Position numbers and translations under genes: made by a program
Notes under the pieces: generated by a model
What the model saw: only the letters and a program-made list of their open reading frames with translations
Database searches by the model: none
Told to the model about the DNA's origin: nothing
Assembly: GCA_015179125.1 (NCBI GenBank)
Contig: WHVA01000031.1
Span: 372,001-436,000 of the forward strand
DNA from: Gautieria morchelliformis
Taxonomy: Eukaryota > Basidiomycota > Agaricomycetes > Gomphales > Gomphaceae
DNA: 64,000 nucleotides
Reading direction: 5' to 3'
In this document: positions 35,924-46,254 of the stretch, in pieces
Numbering within the stretch: the stretch's first letter is position 1
How the letters are laid out: the number at the start of each line of letters is the position of its first letter

Positions 35924-36581
35924 GCACCAAGAATAGGCAGCCCAAGAACACCCAAAACTCTTTGATTCTGAGAGGAAATAGCATAAATGCGAGCCAGCAG
36001 AAGGCCTGTATAAGTAAAGTGTGTTAATCATTCTAATTGAGAAATATGGGTATTATCACTCACCCTGTACTCCAATCAGAACAGGAACCCCCCAAAGCAT
36101 CATGTAGATGAATTAACTTATTACATTTCCTGCAAAAAATATGAGTCGCTGCTACTTCTTCACAGGAATGAAGGTCATACTAGATACTCATTAAATTCAG
36201 TAAGGGTGTTACACATAATAATCTTAGTGATCACCTCGAGGGATATGTTACATAAATTGACATATGTTTCAATAAGAAAGAACCCAAGGTCTGGTAACAA
36301 GCGAGTAAATAGAAAATGGAACCAATTTTGACGGCCTTGCACCCAATGTGCATGATCTCAGATGGCAGTGTGAGAAGAGTGTCATATATGAGCAGTGCTG
36401 TGGAACTAGCTAGGTAAATTGTGGGATTAGACGGGACATCGCATACCAAGCGCTGCGATGTTGAGAGCGATGATCGCAAACCTAGTTCAGGTCAGTTCTT
36501 CTGCATCTCACTCAATGTAGTAATCACGTACCTGCTGTGTGATAGTATCTGGATCATAGCCGAGGAGTCCGTCTGAGCCAT
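35924..36581 (-). pseudogene. DUF6533-like membrane protein gene, cut by gypsy T
   Basis: The N-terminal half of a paralogue of the 37813 gene, pointing the other way. Start MAQTDSSAMIQILSHS at 36581 (gccATGG context). Introns sit at the same places as in the partner. Then SSTALLIYDTLLTLPSEI, YLLAC and, after later introns, a segment ending in VLGLPILG. At 35923/35924 the T LTR interrupts the exon, so the C-terminal helices are lost. A TATA-like gtatatac (36667-36674) lies ~90 bp upstream. The family has an N-terminal YD-x-LLT-x-x-x-E motif and several membrane helices; its function is unknown. Confidence 0.72.
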
Positions 36582-37812
36582 GGCGCAAGAAAGAAAAATT
36601 GGGATGCAGATGAGGGACTAAGGTTTGTGTAGCGATGTGGGGTTGTAGTAGCAGACAGCGGAATGTGTATATACATGATTCTGGCTACGGGCGCTGCCAG
36701 ATTGACAGATCTCGTCAGATTGTTCACTACTTCCAGCATGGGCTGGAAGTGATTCGGAAGACGAGTACACCGCACCGCATGATACATGTACGGTCAGTAA
36801 TGCTGGGTCATGACTCAAGTATGGGTTAGTGGGCGATGGGGCACGATACGATAGAGCAGGACTCTGCAAACCAGTGCGCACGGCACGATAGAAACGCGAT
36901 GCCACATAGTATACAACACGACCGCGCAGCCGGACACATCGACGTTGAGATGTAGTTGGGGTCTTGATCCAGATTCCAGAGTCCCTGGCCAGGAACCTGA
37001 TCTTGATTCTGATGTCGGTGGGTGGGTCGTCTTGTCTGGATATCTCCTTTCCACGGGCGCGGGCTCCCACCACGCTTGATGCTATTACAGTAAACGTGCG
37101 CAGGCACCACCATCATCATCCAGTTTGCGGGTGTGCCCCCGAGTATGGGCTCCTAGGCCTCTTCAGAACACCCCTAATGACGCTTAACAAGCACCAGATC
37201 CTGCAGGATATACGCCTGCCATGGGATTTGTGTAGCCGGCGGAGGGCGCACATGTCCATGGGATGGGCCCGAGAGGATGGGGTGGGAGGTATTCGTGGTG
37301 CGATACCCCATCTGTGTGCACGCTGTTCTGTTGCTGGTTGCTGGACTATGACGATGTGGAGCACTTGGCTGGAGGGAGGAACAGAAATAAACACTTGCTA
37401 CCCGGCCACCCACAAACACCGCGGCATTAATTCAAGGTCCCTGTCGAGGCGCCAATCCTCGCACAGCGCTCAGCAGTCAATCACCCATCCCTTCTCAGAC
37501 CCTTTTCCTCCAGATATGGCGTGGCCCTCTCGTGCGCTGTTTCGCTGTGCGGTATATGGTATTCGTTCGTAGACGCACAGCCAACGCGCACGTGCCTACG
37601 TGATGGCCTAGCACGAATCAGCACTAGGGTCGAACGAGATGCGGAGACAGAGACTTCCGCCATCATGCTTCGGTGCTGATATGAATATCTGTTAACCTGG
37701 CCGCACCCATGACCAGAATCTTATAAAGACACCTGCCGCCGATTGCTACTCCAACACATCGCTACACAAAGCATAGCCCCTTGTCTGCATCTCAGGTTAT
37801 CTTTCTTGTACC
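36582..37812. other. Shared intergenic region of two head-to-head DUF6533-like genes
   Basis: No gene recognised. Both ends keep duplicated promoter sequence: on each side catcgctacacaaa, tctgcatc and tttcttg precede the ATG in the same order. The middle (about 36830-37600) has several short open frames but nothing identifiable. Confidence 0.6.
37722..37728 (+). promoter_or_regulatory. TATA box of the DUF6533-like gene
   Basis: tataaag 85 bp upstream of the ATG at 37813, followed by the element catcgctacacaaag shared with the promoter of the inverted partner gene. Confidence 0.5.
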
Positions 37813-39408
37813 ATGGTGGACCTCGAGGCTGATATCCAAGTGCTCTCAGACGAGTATGTTCTTACTACATCAAGTGCGATGCAAAAGAACTTACCTGAAC
37901 TAGCTTTGCGTTCAACTACGTCACTTTCGCAGCACTTAGTATGTGTCCATGTCCCATCTAATCCCACAATTTACATAGCTAGTTCCACAGCACTGCTCAT
38001 ATACGATACGCTACTCACCTTGCCATCTGATATCAGGCACATTTGGTGCATGAAGGTCAAAATCGGCACCATTCTCTATTTACTCGCTCGTTACCTGGCC
38101 TTGGCTTCCCTTCTTCTCGTGGCGTATCCTGATTTATCTAATATATCCCTTGAGGTGATTACCAATGTTCTTGTGTGTAACAACCCTACTAATTTGAACG
38201 AGGATCTAGTATTACTTTCATTCCTAGAAGCAACATAGCGATTGAAATGTTTGAAGGAAATGTAATACTCTAACTCATCCAGCTGATGCGTTCATTGTTG
38301 CTTCTCTGATTGGAGTACAGGGTGAGTGATAATACCTGTATACATTTCAATTAGAATTATTAACACAATTTACTTGTCTAGGCCTTCTGCTAGCTCGCAC
38401 CTATGCTATCTCCTATCAGAATCAAAGAGCTTTGGGTGTCCTTGGGCTGTTGATTCTTGGTGCTTTTATCCCTTCAGTGGTATGTGCTTGTCCAGACTTT
38501 ACATATTTACTTCACTGGGTATAGTATATGTCTGTTTTGGACAACTGCAATCCTGCTGGTTCACAAGCTAATACAATGAATTTGTCAGTATGGACTAGGA
38601 CTTTCTATTTATACTCAAACATTCTCCAGGGGTAAGATATAGAGGCCCCTCCTTGCCCAATTTGTCTCTGAATACCTTTGACAGTGGATAGCATCTGTGA
38701 TGTTGTGATAATCCTATTTGACACTGGAGTTGTGATGGTAACCATTTGGAGCTCAATTCAAACCTTGAGGCTTTGGCAGAAAGGCGAAATTTGGGATAAG
38801 AAATCTCTCATTAGTCTAGTGATTTACCAAGGTGGGCATACCACATATTGCTCATATGTGTGGACATGTCACTAATCTACAGGTAAGGGTTTGTCAGATA
38901 TGGGTATGGAATATTGTCTATGATATTTTATATACCTGATTCATATTCAAGTTTGTGCTTACAAGTAGTTTGGCTATGACTATCATAACAAAGGTATGGA
39001 TACTTATAGACTTGTTGAGCTTCAGACTTTACTTCGCATTCTCTCTCAATTTAGGTGTTAAGGGTATGTAAGGTATTGATAATGTTACCAAAATGGCTAA
39101 TATCGGCTCCTTCATCTATAAAGTCAAGACTGGTTCGTATCCTAGGCCTTCTTCAGAACAGGTATATTCTCACCAATTAAAGAATAAATATATGATAGTA
39201 CTAATAGTGCACATACAGCTTGTCAGCAATTATCTTCTGCCGCTTCCATCTAACTCTCCAAGAGAGACACAGTCAACGTAACAGCCCCTCATTGCCTACT
39301 ATTTCATTCTCCACCTTCCAAGCTGCCAGACAAAGTGTTCACAATGCCATAGTGGCTGAATTTGGAGACCCACCCTTGAACCAGGCTTTTAGTGCTGAGA
39401 CCTTGTAG
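37813..39408 (+). CDS. DUF6533-like multi-pass membrane protein
   Basis: Exons 37813-37853, 37904-37938 and 37979 onward join in frame (introns 50 and 40 nt), giving DDFAFNYVTFAALTSSTALL then IYDTLLTLPSDIRHIW and ILYLLARYLALASLLL, the N-terminal signature of agaricomycete DUF6533 proteins. Later exons are recognisable but their borders are not all settled: LLLARTYAISYQNQRALGVL (about 38370-38450), VDSICDVVIILFDTGVVMVT...SLISLVIYQG (about 38690-38845) and CRFHLTLQERH to the stop at 39408 (about 39230-39408). These fit the seven-helix layout of the family. No clear lesion, so it may be the working copy of the pair. Molecular role unknown. Confidence 0.68.
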
Positions 39409-40400
39409 GATGATGTGCCTGTTCAGGAAAGCCAGCATGAAGAGGCTGGGCCTGCTGGGATACAGGTGGATGGGTTTCCTGGGCGACTGGATATCCTGGA
39501 GATGTAGAAATGGGGCAGGGAGGGGGGGGGCTATCGTCTCTAGTGAGCAGTTAGTCTCTCTGTCAGACACTGGCTAATTTTCAGTAGAGTCTGGAAGAAT
39601 GGCACAGTTTGATGACAGCAACCAAGCTCATGCATCATAAGTGCAATTCCAATACAAACCCCCCAGTGGTCAAGACACAGACTTATATTAACCATCCCAT
39701 TCTCACCTTTCCAATCTACCAATCTATTGCAGTGCCCTGCAATTATTCACCATAGAATATTTGGCTATCTCCTTGCTCTGGCCACCCATATTGTCAAAAA
39801 ATCACAAATATATATATATATATACTTATATATGCCATGACACTTCGAATTTGACTGTGTTTGTAATTTATACATCAAATTTTTGGAAATGTTTATTAAC
39901 CGGATACTGATAATTATTTGGGAATAGAGGTTTGCTCATGCACCACTTGCACCTAAGACAAACATGCTCACCTCCACAGTTAGCATGACACAGACATAGA
40001 CATGGACATGGCCAAACCCTGACATTGTCCTTGCATGGTATGTCCATGTTGTCCCATCCATTCCTCTCATGCCATCCACTCCCCTATAGTCTCTCTCAAG
40101 ACCACACATTTTACCCCTACTCCATTGAATGTCCTTATTTCACCTCCTCTCATACAACACCAACACCTTTCCCTCCCAGGCTTCATATCTCCCACAGCAC
40201 TCTCCCTGCTGTGGACACAAACTCATAATAATGTTTCCAGTGTCTCTACCAGCCAAGGGCATGGTGACAAGGGCGGCACATGTGTGCACATCAGGATCTA
40301 CCCACTACATTTTTATGTTGAGGTGTTCTGCTGTGGTATTGTGTCATATGCGATGTTGCATCCTATGGTGATTTGCTAGTTGGCTGTCATGTTCTATTGT
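39409..40400. other. No gene recognised; short TA microsatellite
   Basis: Contains (ta)n at about 39811-39824 and an AT-rich stretch to 39920. Open frames near 40025-40379 show no known domain. Confidence 0.5.
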
Positions 40401-40934
40401 CCATCTCAGTCTGTCCTGTTATATATCACATATGTCCGGCCCCCTTTGTAGTCACGTTGTTCCGTTATGTCAGATATACTTTCCAACCCCTTGTTCTTTT
40501 TCCATTGTTCTTTACTCTACCCTGTACCCCTTGTAGTCCTTTGTTCCCAAATAGTTAATTACCCTGTATGTCTATCCGACTTCCGCTTCCTCCAGAAGTT
40601 GCTTAGTACTACCCCATTACCTGTTGTCTCAGCTCTTTGTATAAAAGCCCCTCATGTATGCTTGCTATCCTGCAATCATATAATCACCTTCAATACTTGA
40701 TTTCCTTCGCTCTATCTCCTGTTCTTAGCACAGCGAGTTTTGCAAGGCCTCTGTCTCTCCGCCTTCCGCCTTCCACCTTCCAACCCAACTTCTGACTTCT
40801 GTTTAGTTGGATACTGTCCGACTTCCGACTCATGATCTGAAATACTTAGGATGATAGTTGATTGGGGGTGCAACACATAAGTTGAGGCTGTTGTCCTTTC
40901 TAGTTCTGACTTGCGGAAATCTCAATATGTAACA
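40400..40934 (+). repeat. Y LTR fragment
   Basis: Matches the Y LTR of the full element from about ttatgtcagatata through tgtataaaagcccc and gcaatcatataatcacc to ctcaatatgtaaca at 40934. The first part of the LTR is unclear. A few bases of internal-like sequence (gttatct...) follow before an X LTR begins at 40983. Confidence 0.7.
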
Positions 40935-40982
40935 GTTATCTACTCTATTCTTGGCTTCGGTCCATACTTACCATGTTGATGC

Positions 40983-42010
40983 TGTCAAGATTGGTTTTTA
41001 GGCGTTAATATCGTGTATTAGTGAACACAGCGAATGCCCAAATAACTTGTGCGAATAAGTATGCCATTTGGCAAAGAGGGTAAACCAATCAATGTTCACA
41101 AGATAAGAGGGCTGCCAGAATGGGGCTCGCCCTATCTACAGTCGTAGCGAAATAGCCTGTGACGCTTGACAATGTAATGTGCAAGGTGCCATGGAAAGGT
41201 TGTCTAAGTAGCGACAATCCTTTCGCCGGCGAAGGCGCTCCTTCGGAGCCCTTCGCTGACAGCATAGAGAATAGTTCGAAGGCTAAGGTAACAAAGGTGA
41301 AGTACGAAAACTCACCAGTGGTACTCAAGTCCTTCTCTGGTCGAAGATCAGAATCTACAGGTGAGGGCTCAAGACAATGATCACAGTGAGGTCAAGTTTG
41401 CACAAGGTGGACATATGATAATTGAACTGGAGAATATACATGCAAATGTAAACTACTTATATCGAATGCTCATATGGTAACAGCGAATAGGAAAGAGGCC
41501 ATCATGAGTCAGGGTTGGATAGGGGTGCACAGTCATGATACAAATAGGTGGAATAAACATACAATAGAATGAAAGAAGGGTGCGAACATGAAACAACAGA
41601 GAGGAAAGAGGGCGAAGGCACCTATGTACGGAAATACACCTTGGGACCTGCATATACACCACCCTGCATGGACTCTTCGTCTGCTGGGTTGATCCCACAT
41701 GACCTACAGGTAGGACGTCCTGCGAATGCATCCTGGCCATATGAACACCTAAAGGGGTTGGACCGAGAAGGTGATGGGGCCAGTGATGAACCATCACGTG
41801 GGGTAAATGGTGTCGATCGTGTTTGATGGCATGCATGCTGGCGAACGATGTGAGCAGCGAATAGTTGTTCGGAGAATGGGGCGAACAGTGAATGGAGCGA
41901 ACGTAGAGGAAGAGTGGTCGAAGGGTGGGGCAAACTCAGGAAAAGATGCAGGGGGAGTGACGAAGGGGAATGTAGAGACAGCGGGTAAGGGAAATAGACA
42001 GGTCATGACA
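40983..42010 (-). repeat. X-family LTR (copy e), 3' LTR of gypsy X
   Basis: Reads TGTCAAGATTGG...GGTCATGACA on +. Immediately after, 42011-42022 gtacccccctcc is, on the minus strand, a polypurine tract ggaggggggtac leading into TGTCATGACC. This sets the canonical LTR direction and makes this the 3' LTR of the minus-strand X element whose pol follows. Confidence 0.85.
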
Positions 42011-42022
42011 GTACCCCCCTCC
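42011..42022 (-). other. Polypurine tract of gypsy X
   Basis: Minus-strand ggaggggggtac abuts the LTR start; plus-strand DNA priming site of LTR elements. Confidence 0.7.
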
Positions 42023-42249
42023 TAGCTTCGGAGTCCAACAATGCTGCATCCTATGGTGGGAGGTGTTAAAGACGTAATGGGTCCCCCGATGGGATCTCTG
42101 AGGTCTGGGCCCTGCCTTGCTGCGTGGTCCATGCACAACTTCTCCTTCTGTTTAAAAATGCGGTGTGGAGTGGGGCTATGGAACCCATCTAAGCACCCAA
42201 GCCAAGCGTACTGCCCCTATGACAACACCCAGATACTCAGCACTCCTTG

Positions 42250-42960
42250 ATTGATCACAGACGCTATCGAAGGTTAGGCCGGAGCTTTGGGGAGAGTCGC
42301 GTAGGGATGTGGAGCAGTGGGTGGTTGATGCAGCAGGAGTCCAAGTGAGTACTGCTATTTCCTTTCCTGTTTGTTGTTCGCTCATTCATGAGGTCTAGGA
42401 GGAGCTTTGGAAAATGCTGCAGGTTGAAGAGATGATCGACCAGGAATTCGAAAGACCACCCGAGGTGGATGAGTTAGCGAAGGAGATAAAGAAAGCGAGG
42501 GTATGGCTGGAGAGTTCGGCATCTATTTCGTAACCGGTACCCACAGAGGCTGACATAGATTCAACCCCGGCTCCTATCTTCACGCTGACATCGAAAGGGT
42601 GCGAAGCGACGGAAAGGACTGGGAAAGAACCCCAAGGTATAGTCCTCAAATTGCCTATGCGACGATGATGCTACCCTAGTTTGATGGGTTCAGTGAAGTT
42701 ATCCCGCCTGTTACGCAGTCGGCCGTAAGTGTAAGAGGATCGCCGGAGGCTGCAGGGCCTATTACGCAGACAAGGTGACTGCAAATCTGCTTTGTGCCCG
42801 ATGGGCAAAGTAAGAAAGCACTGAGAGTGAAGGGTATGCTTGAGGTGATGGCTAGATACGGCTTGCAATCCCCAAACACTCTCGCTAGCGATCAAGGGGA
42901 GAGTGGGGAAGAGGTCAGGGTGTCCGACGAGGCGTCCATTGGCGGGGCGGAATGAATTAA
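42250..42960 (+). pseudogene. Antisense ORF in gypsy X, probably spliced
   Basis: Runs opposite to X pol, between its chromodomain end and the 3' LTR. Exon with TLSKVRPELWGESRRDVEQW up to 42344, a GT-AG intron 42345-42398 (54 nt, gtgagt...ctag), then EELWKMLQVEEMIDQEFERP and PPEVDELAKEIKKARVWLES. A stop at 42532 is followed in the same frame by PVPTEADIDSTPAPIF. A further open stretch in another frame, MLEVMARYGLQSPNTLASDQ, ends at about 42955. The protein is acidic and helix-rich; no known domain recognised. Stops show decay. Not the same sequence as the Y antisense ORF but in the same position. Confidence 0.55.
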
Positions 42961-43129
42961 AAGAGGTCGTAGTGGAACAAGAGGGGTTTTTAGGCGATAG
43001 TAAGGGGATTATGAATGAAGCCGAGTGTCTAGATATAATATGAACAGAGGCATTTTTTCTTAGATTTCTACGAGGTTCTAAGCTTTGGGTTTCTTGGGGT
43101 ACTTTGCATGAAATTCGGCGAGTCTGCGA

Positions 43130-44146
43130 GCTGAATTAGTAACATTCAAAGAGTAGCCTCGGGGGTATGTTCGTATCCCTTCCATTCTACTAAGTACTCG
43201 AATCTCCTTCAGTGAATGTGACTGTCGAGGATTTTCGCGATTTAGTACTCGTCGGCGGAGTCAATTTCGATAGGCAGTGGAGGGTCTGCATGTCGACCTG
43301 GGATAGTAGATGTCGTGGCGGGTTCGAGAAGGGATACATGAAACACAGGGTAGATCTGGTGAAGGTCCAAAGGTAAGCCTAAGCGAAATGCATGAGAAGA
43401 TATTTAAGCCGTGATGGAATATGGGCCAAGTCTTCGGTGGTCGAGTTTCTTCGAAGGCCTTTTTGTGCGAATATTTCACAAGTCAAGCCATACTCTCTCT
43501 GTCACTGACCTGAAACTCAGGAATCGGAATGCGGCGACTGGTTGTGGCTGAAGTGTACTGAGTAATTGATTTCTTTATTTGATCTCAAAGGTACTGGTGA
43601 AGGTCCTTGAGATCTGCCGACTGGCGATAAGCATCTGCGGAGGCGACTGAAGTGAGAGATACTTCAAGCTTCAGATGGAAGCCCTTGTTGGCAAAGAAGG
43701 GTGTGACCTGGGTTGCCAAATGGGCTGTGTTGTTGTAGGCGAATTTGGCAAGAGGGGGGAGGTCGACCCAGTCATCCTGCTGGTAGTTGATGTAGACTCG
43801 GAGGTATTGCTCTAGGATTTGGTTCACTTGTTCGGTCTGTCCATCAGTTTGAGGTGGCTGTAGAAAGGTTGCCTTTGATGCCAAGGATTTCACAGAGCGA
43901 GGTCCAGAATCGAGACGTGAAGTGCTTCCCTCAATCGGAGATGATGTTGCTGGGACTACTGGGTTTAGCGAATACGTGGCGAAGGCAGAGCATGGCGACA
44001 TCCCCTGAATCAATGTCTGAGAATGTCGGAATGGACAGAGCCATCTTCGTTAGCCTGTCAACAATGACAAGGATCATGTCGTGTCCATCTGACAGGGAGA
44101 GCTCGATGAAGTCCATGGAGATGGAGTCCTAAGGACGTTGGCTGAT
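43130..44146 (-). pseudogene. Gypsy X pol, integrase C-half and chromodomain
   Basis: The second half of X pol, separated from the first by the Y insertion. Integrase: [37 protein letters not shown], then after a frame change [20 protein letters not shown] and [20 protein letters not shown]. Then TRPPKTW and the PVFHVS-like region in other frames, and a chromodomain ILDSHIH.RRFEYLVEWKGY with stops in place of two residues. It is therefore a chromovirus-type gypsy, now dead. It joins its N-terminal part at 52165 once Y and one ctgat are removed. Confidence 0.8.
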
Positions 44147-44839
44147 TGTTACGACCGTTCATTTCCAACTTCCGACCCTCAGTTCCACAACACCTTCCGC
44201 CCCTCCGATATTTCTGCAACACCTTCCGCCCCTCTGATATTTCCGACATTCCACCCCTTGTACATTTCCCTTGTTCTTTCGACTCTATTACTCGGACCCA
44301 CCGGACCCACCTCACCGTTCATCAAGACCATATATCCGGTCACCCTTGTAGTTCCTTGTCAGATATGTTTTCCCGATCCCTTGTTCTGTGCCATTGTTCT
44401 ACCTTACCCTGAATCCCCCTTGTAGTCCCATTGTTCCCAATTAGTTAGTTCCCATGCATTGTCTACTCGACTTCCGCTTCCCCCGGAATTTGCTTAGTAC
44501 TACCCCATTACCTGTTGTCTCAGCTCTTTGTATAAAAGCCTGTCATGTATGTCTGTTATTCTGCAATCAGATAATCACCTTCGATACTTGATTTCCTTCA
44601 CTCCATCTCCTGTTCTTAGTACAGCGAGTCTAGCAAGATCTCAGTCTCTCTCCGCCTTCCGCCTTCTGCCTTCCGCCTCAGTTCCGACTCAAGTTCTGAC
44701 CAACCTTTGGTTCAGTACTTTCCGACTTCCGACTCAGTTCCGAAATACTTAGGACGATAGTTCATTGGGGGCGCAACCCATAAGTTGAAGCCGCCGTCCT
44801 TTCCAGTTCCGACTTAGCGGAAATCTCGATACGTAACAG
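44147..44839 (+). repeat. Y 5' LTR
   Basis: TGTTACGACC...GATACGTAACA, 693 bp. TATAAAAG at 44531, predicted transcript start about 44565 (aatcagataat). In the first 100 bp it differs from the 3' LTR at five positions, all transitions. Confidence 0.95.
44531..44538 (+). promoter_or_regulatory. TATA box in Y LTR
   Basis: tataaaag, 34 nt before the segment aatcagataat that pairs with the internal priming site; conserved in all Y LTRs of the window. Confidence 0.75.
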
Positions 44840-44841
44840 TA

Positions 44842-44852
44842 TTATCTGATTC
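44842..44852 (+). other. Putative self-priming site (PBS) of gypsy Y
   Basis: attatctgatt, 2 nt inside the 5' LTR end, is the exact reverse complement of aatcagataat at 44565-44575, and pairing stops at both ends of the 11 nt. Tf1 of fission yeast primes reverse transcription by folding back the first 11 nt of its own RNA onto such a site. No tRNA-like PBS (tggtatcagagc type) is present. Also found in Y copy 1 after 23990. Confidence 0.75.
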
Positions 44853-44871
44853 CCACCCGATAACTATCACT

Positions 44872-46254
44872 ATGCCTCCTCGTACCACAGCTACTTCAGC
44901 TCGAGCAGGAGCTGTCGAAGCTCTCTCTTACTTCGGCAGTCTTAGATTCGCAGCACCAAGGCACGCGGAACCCTCTGGCAGCTCTCGTACCGACGATGAT
45001 CTCTCCGATGCTATTCCGCAACAATTCGAAGAAGTTCCCGACGCTAATCCCGACGACAATCCCGACTACGACGGAAACTCGACGAGTAGCAGTGGCGAAC
45101 AAACAGCAGCGTCATTCCGACGCCCAGCCCCACCACCACCACCTCCACCAGGACCACCTCAAGGCGGTCCTCCACCTCCAATTCCACCTCAGATTCCCGC
45201 CAACCCAGTTCCGCCCGCGCCAGTTCTGGATCTTGCACAAGCCATCGCCATGCTAGCCGGACAACTCCAGCGACTGGCCCAAGCACCACCACGCCCCAAG
45301 ACAAAGTTCCGCGAACCAGATCAGTTCGACGGTTCCGACCCCAAGAAGCTCCAGCCATTTCTGGTCCAGCTTCAACTCAACTTCCGTGATTGTCCCGACG
45401 CCTTTCCCGACCACGAACGAAAGGTCAATTACCCCCTTTCCTATCTCCGAGGCACGGCTCTTGACTACTTCGAACCCACCCTCATGGATCCGTTCGCTCT
45501 CGTCGACTGGGCCGACGATTACCACAACTTCGTTTCTGAACTCCGCAGCAACTTTGGACCATTTGACATGGAAGCCGATGCGGAAAATGAACTCAATAAG
45601 CTTCATATGAAAGACACTGATAAGATAGCTAAATATATCGTCACATTCCAGCAGCTCGCTCCTCGAGTCCAATGGGGAGAAGCCGCACTCCCACGCCAGT
45701 TTTACATGGGCTTACCATCCCGGATCAAGGATGAAATTGCCCGCGTCGGAAAACCCGCCACCCTTACCGACCTTCACAATTTAGCCCAATCAATCGATTC
45801 GCGCTACTGGGAAAGACATTCCGAGATTGCTCGCGAAACTTCTGCCCAGAGCAAGAACGACAAGTCTTCCGACAAAAAGTCTGACAAAGACAAGAAGAAG
45901 ACTAGTTCCGGAAACAACAACTCCAGAAACAACAACAACAACAACAGTTCCGGATCCAACTCCGGCAACCGGAACAACAACTCCACCCCTCGCAATAACC
46001 AGGCCTCTGGTTCCAACACCAATGCCCAGAAGAGTACTCCGGATCTTTCCGACAAACTTGGGAAGGACGGAAAACTTACCCCTGCAGAACGCCAGCGTCG
46101 CATGGACAACAACCTTTGCCTTTTCTGCGGCAAAGGTGGACACATCGCTCACGATTGCACCCAAGCTTCCGCCTCCGCTGCTAAGGCCAAGGGCCGTGCG
46201 GCAAAGACGAAAGAGAAATCCGAAGCGGCTCCCGCTACGGATGCAAAAAAATAG
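44872..46254 (+). CDS. gag: Gypsy Y Gag polyprotein
   Basis: 460 residues, uninterrupted. Order: Ser/Thr/Ala-rich N-terminus; acidic stretch with FEEVPDANPDDNP; a proline-rich segment (about residues 84-120); capsid-type gag core from about residue 140 (REPDQFDGSDPKKLQPFLVQ, YLRGTALDYF) to about 320; a Lys/Ser/Asn-rich linker; and zinc knuckle CLFCGKGGHIAHDC at residues 416-429. It forms the virus-like particle and packages the RNA. Start ATG at 44872 lies 32 nt after the LTR. It ends GCA AAA AAA TAG, from which pol is reached by a -1 shift. Confidence 0.93.
   Translation: MPPRTTATSARAGAVEALSYFGSLRFAAPRHAEPSGSSRTDDDLSDAIPQQFEEVPDANPDDNPDYDGNSTSSSGEQTAASFRRPAPPPPPPPGPPQGGPPPPIPPQIPANPVPPAPVLDLAQAIAMLAGQLQRLAQAPPRPKTKFREPDQFDGSDPKKLQPFLVQLQLNFRDCPDAFPDHERKVNYPLSYLRGTALDYFEPTLMDPFALVDWADDYHNFVSELRSNFGPFDMEADAENELNKLHMKDTDKIAKYIVTFQQLAPRVQWGEAALPRQFYMGLPSRIKDEIARVGKPATLTDLHNLAQSIDSRYWERHSEIARETSAQSKNDKSSDKKSDKDKKKTSSGNNNSRNNNNNNSSGSNSGNRNNNSTPRNNQASGSNTNAQKSTPDLSDKLGKDGKLTPAERQRRMDNNLCLFCGKGGHIAHDCTQASASAAKAKGRAAKTKEKSEAAPATDAKK
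46245..46254 (+). promoter_or_regulatory. Putative -1 ribosomal frameshift site (gag/pol)
   Basis: Heptamer A AAA AAA (46245-46251) in the correct phase, followed at once by the gag stop TAG (46252-46254). A -1 slip gives ATA GTC AGC..., and the pol frame is open from there into the protease. The seven A and TAG are kept in the decayed copy 1 (25430-25438) although the codon before them changed. Confidence 0.7.

Noticed and set aside
35692-36213. A longer T LTR ending ggtgttaca at 36213
   Set aside because: 35924 onward matches the DUF6533-like gene in reverse, so the LTR must end at 35923 (ccaattaca).
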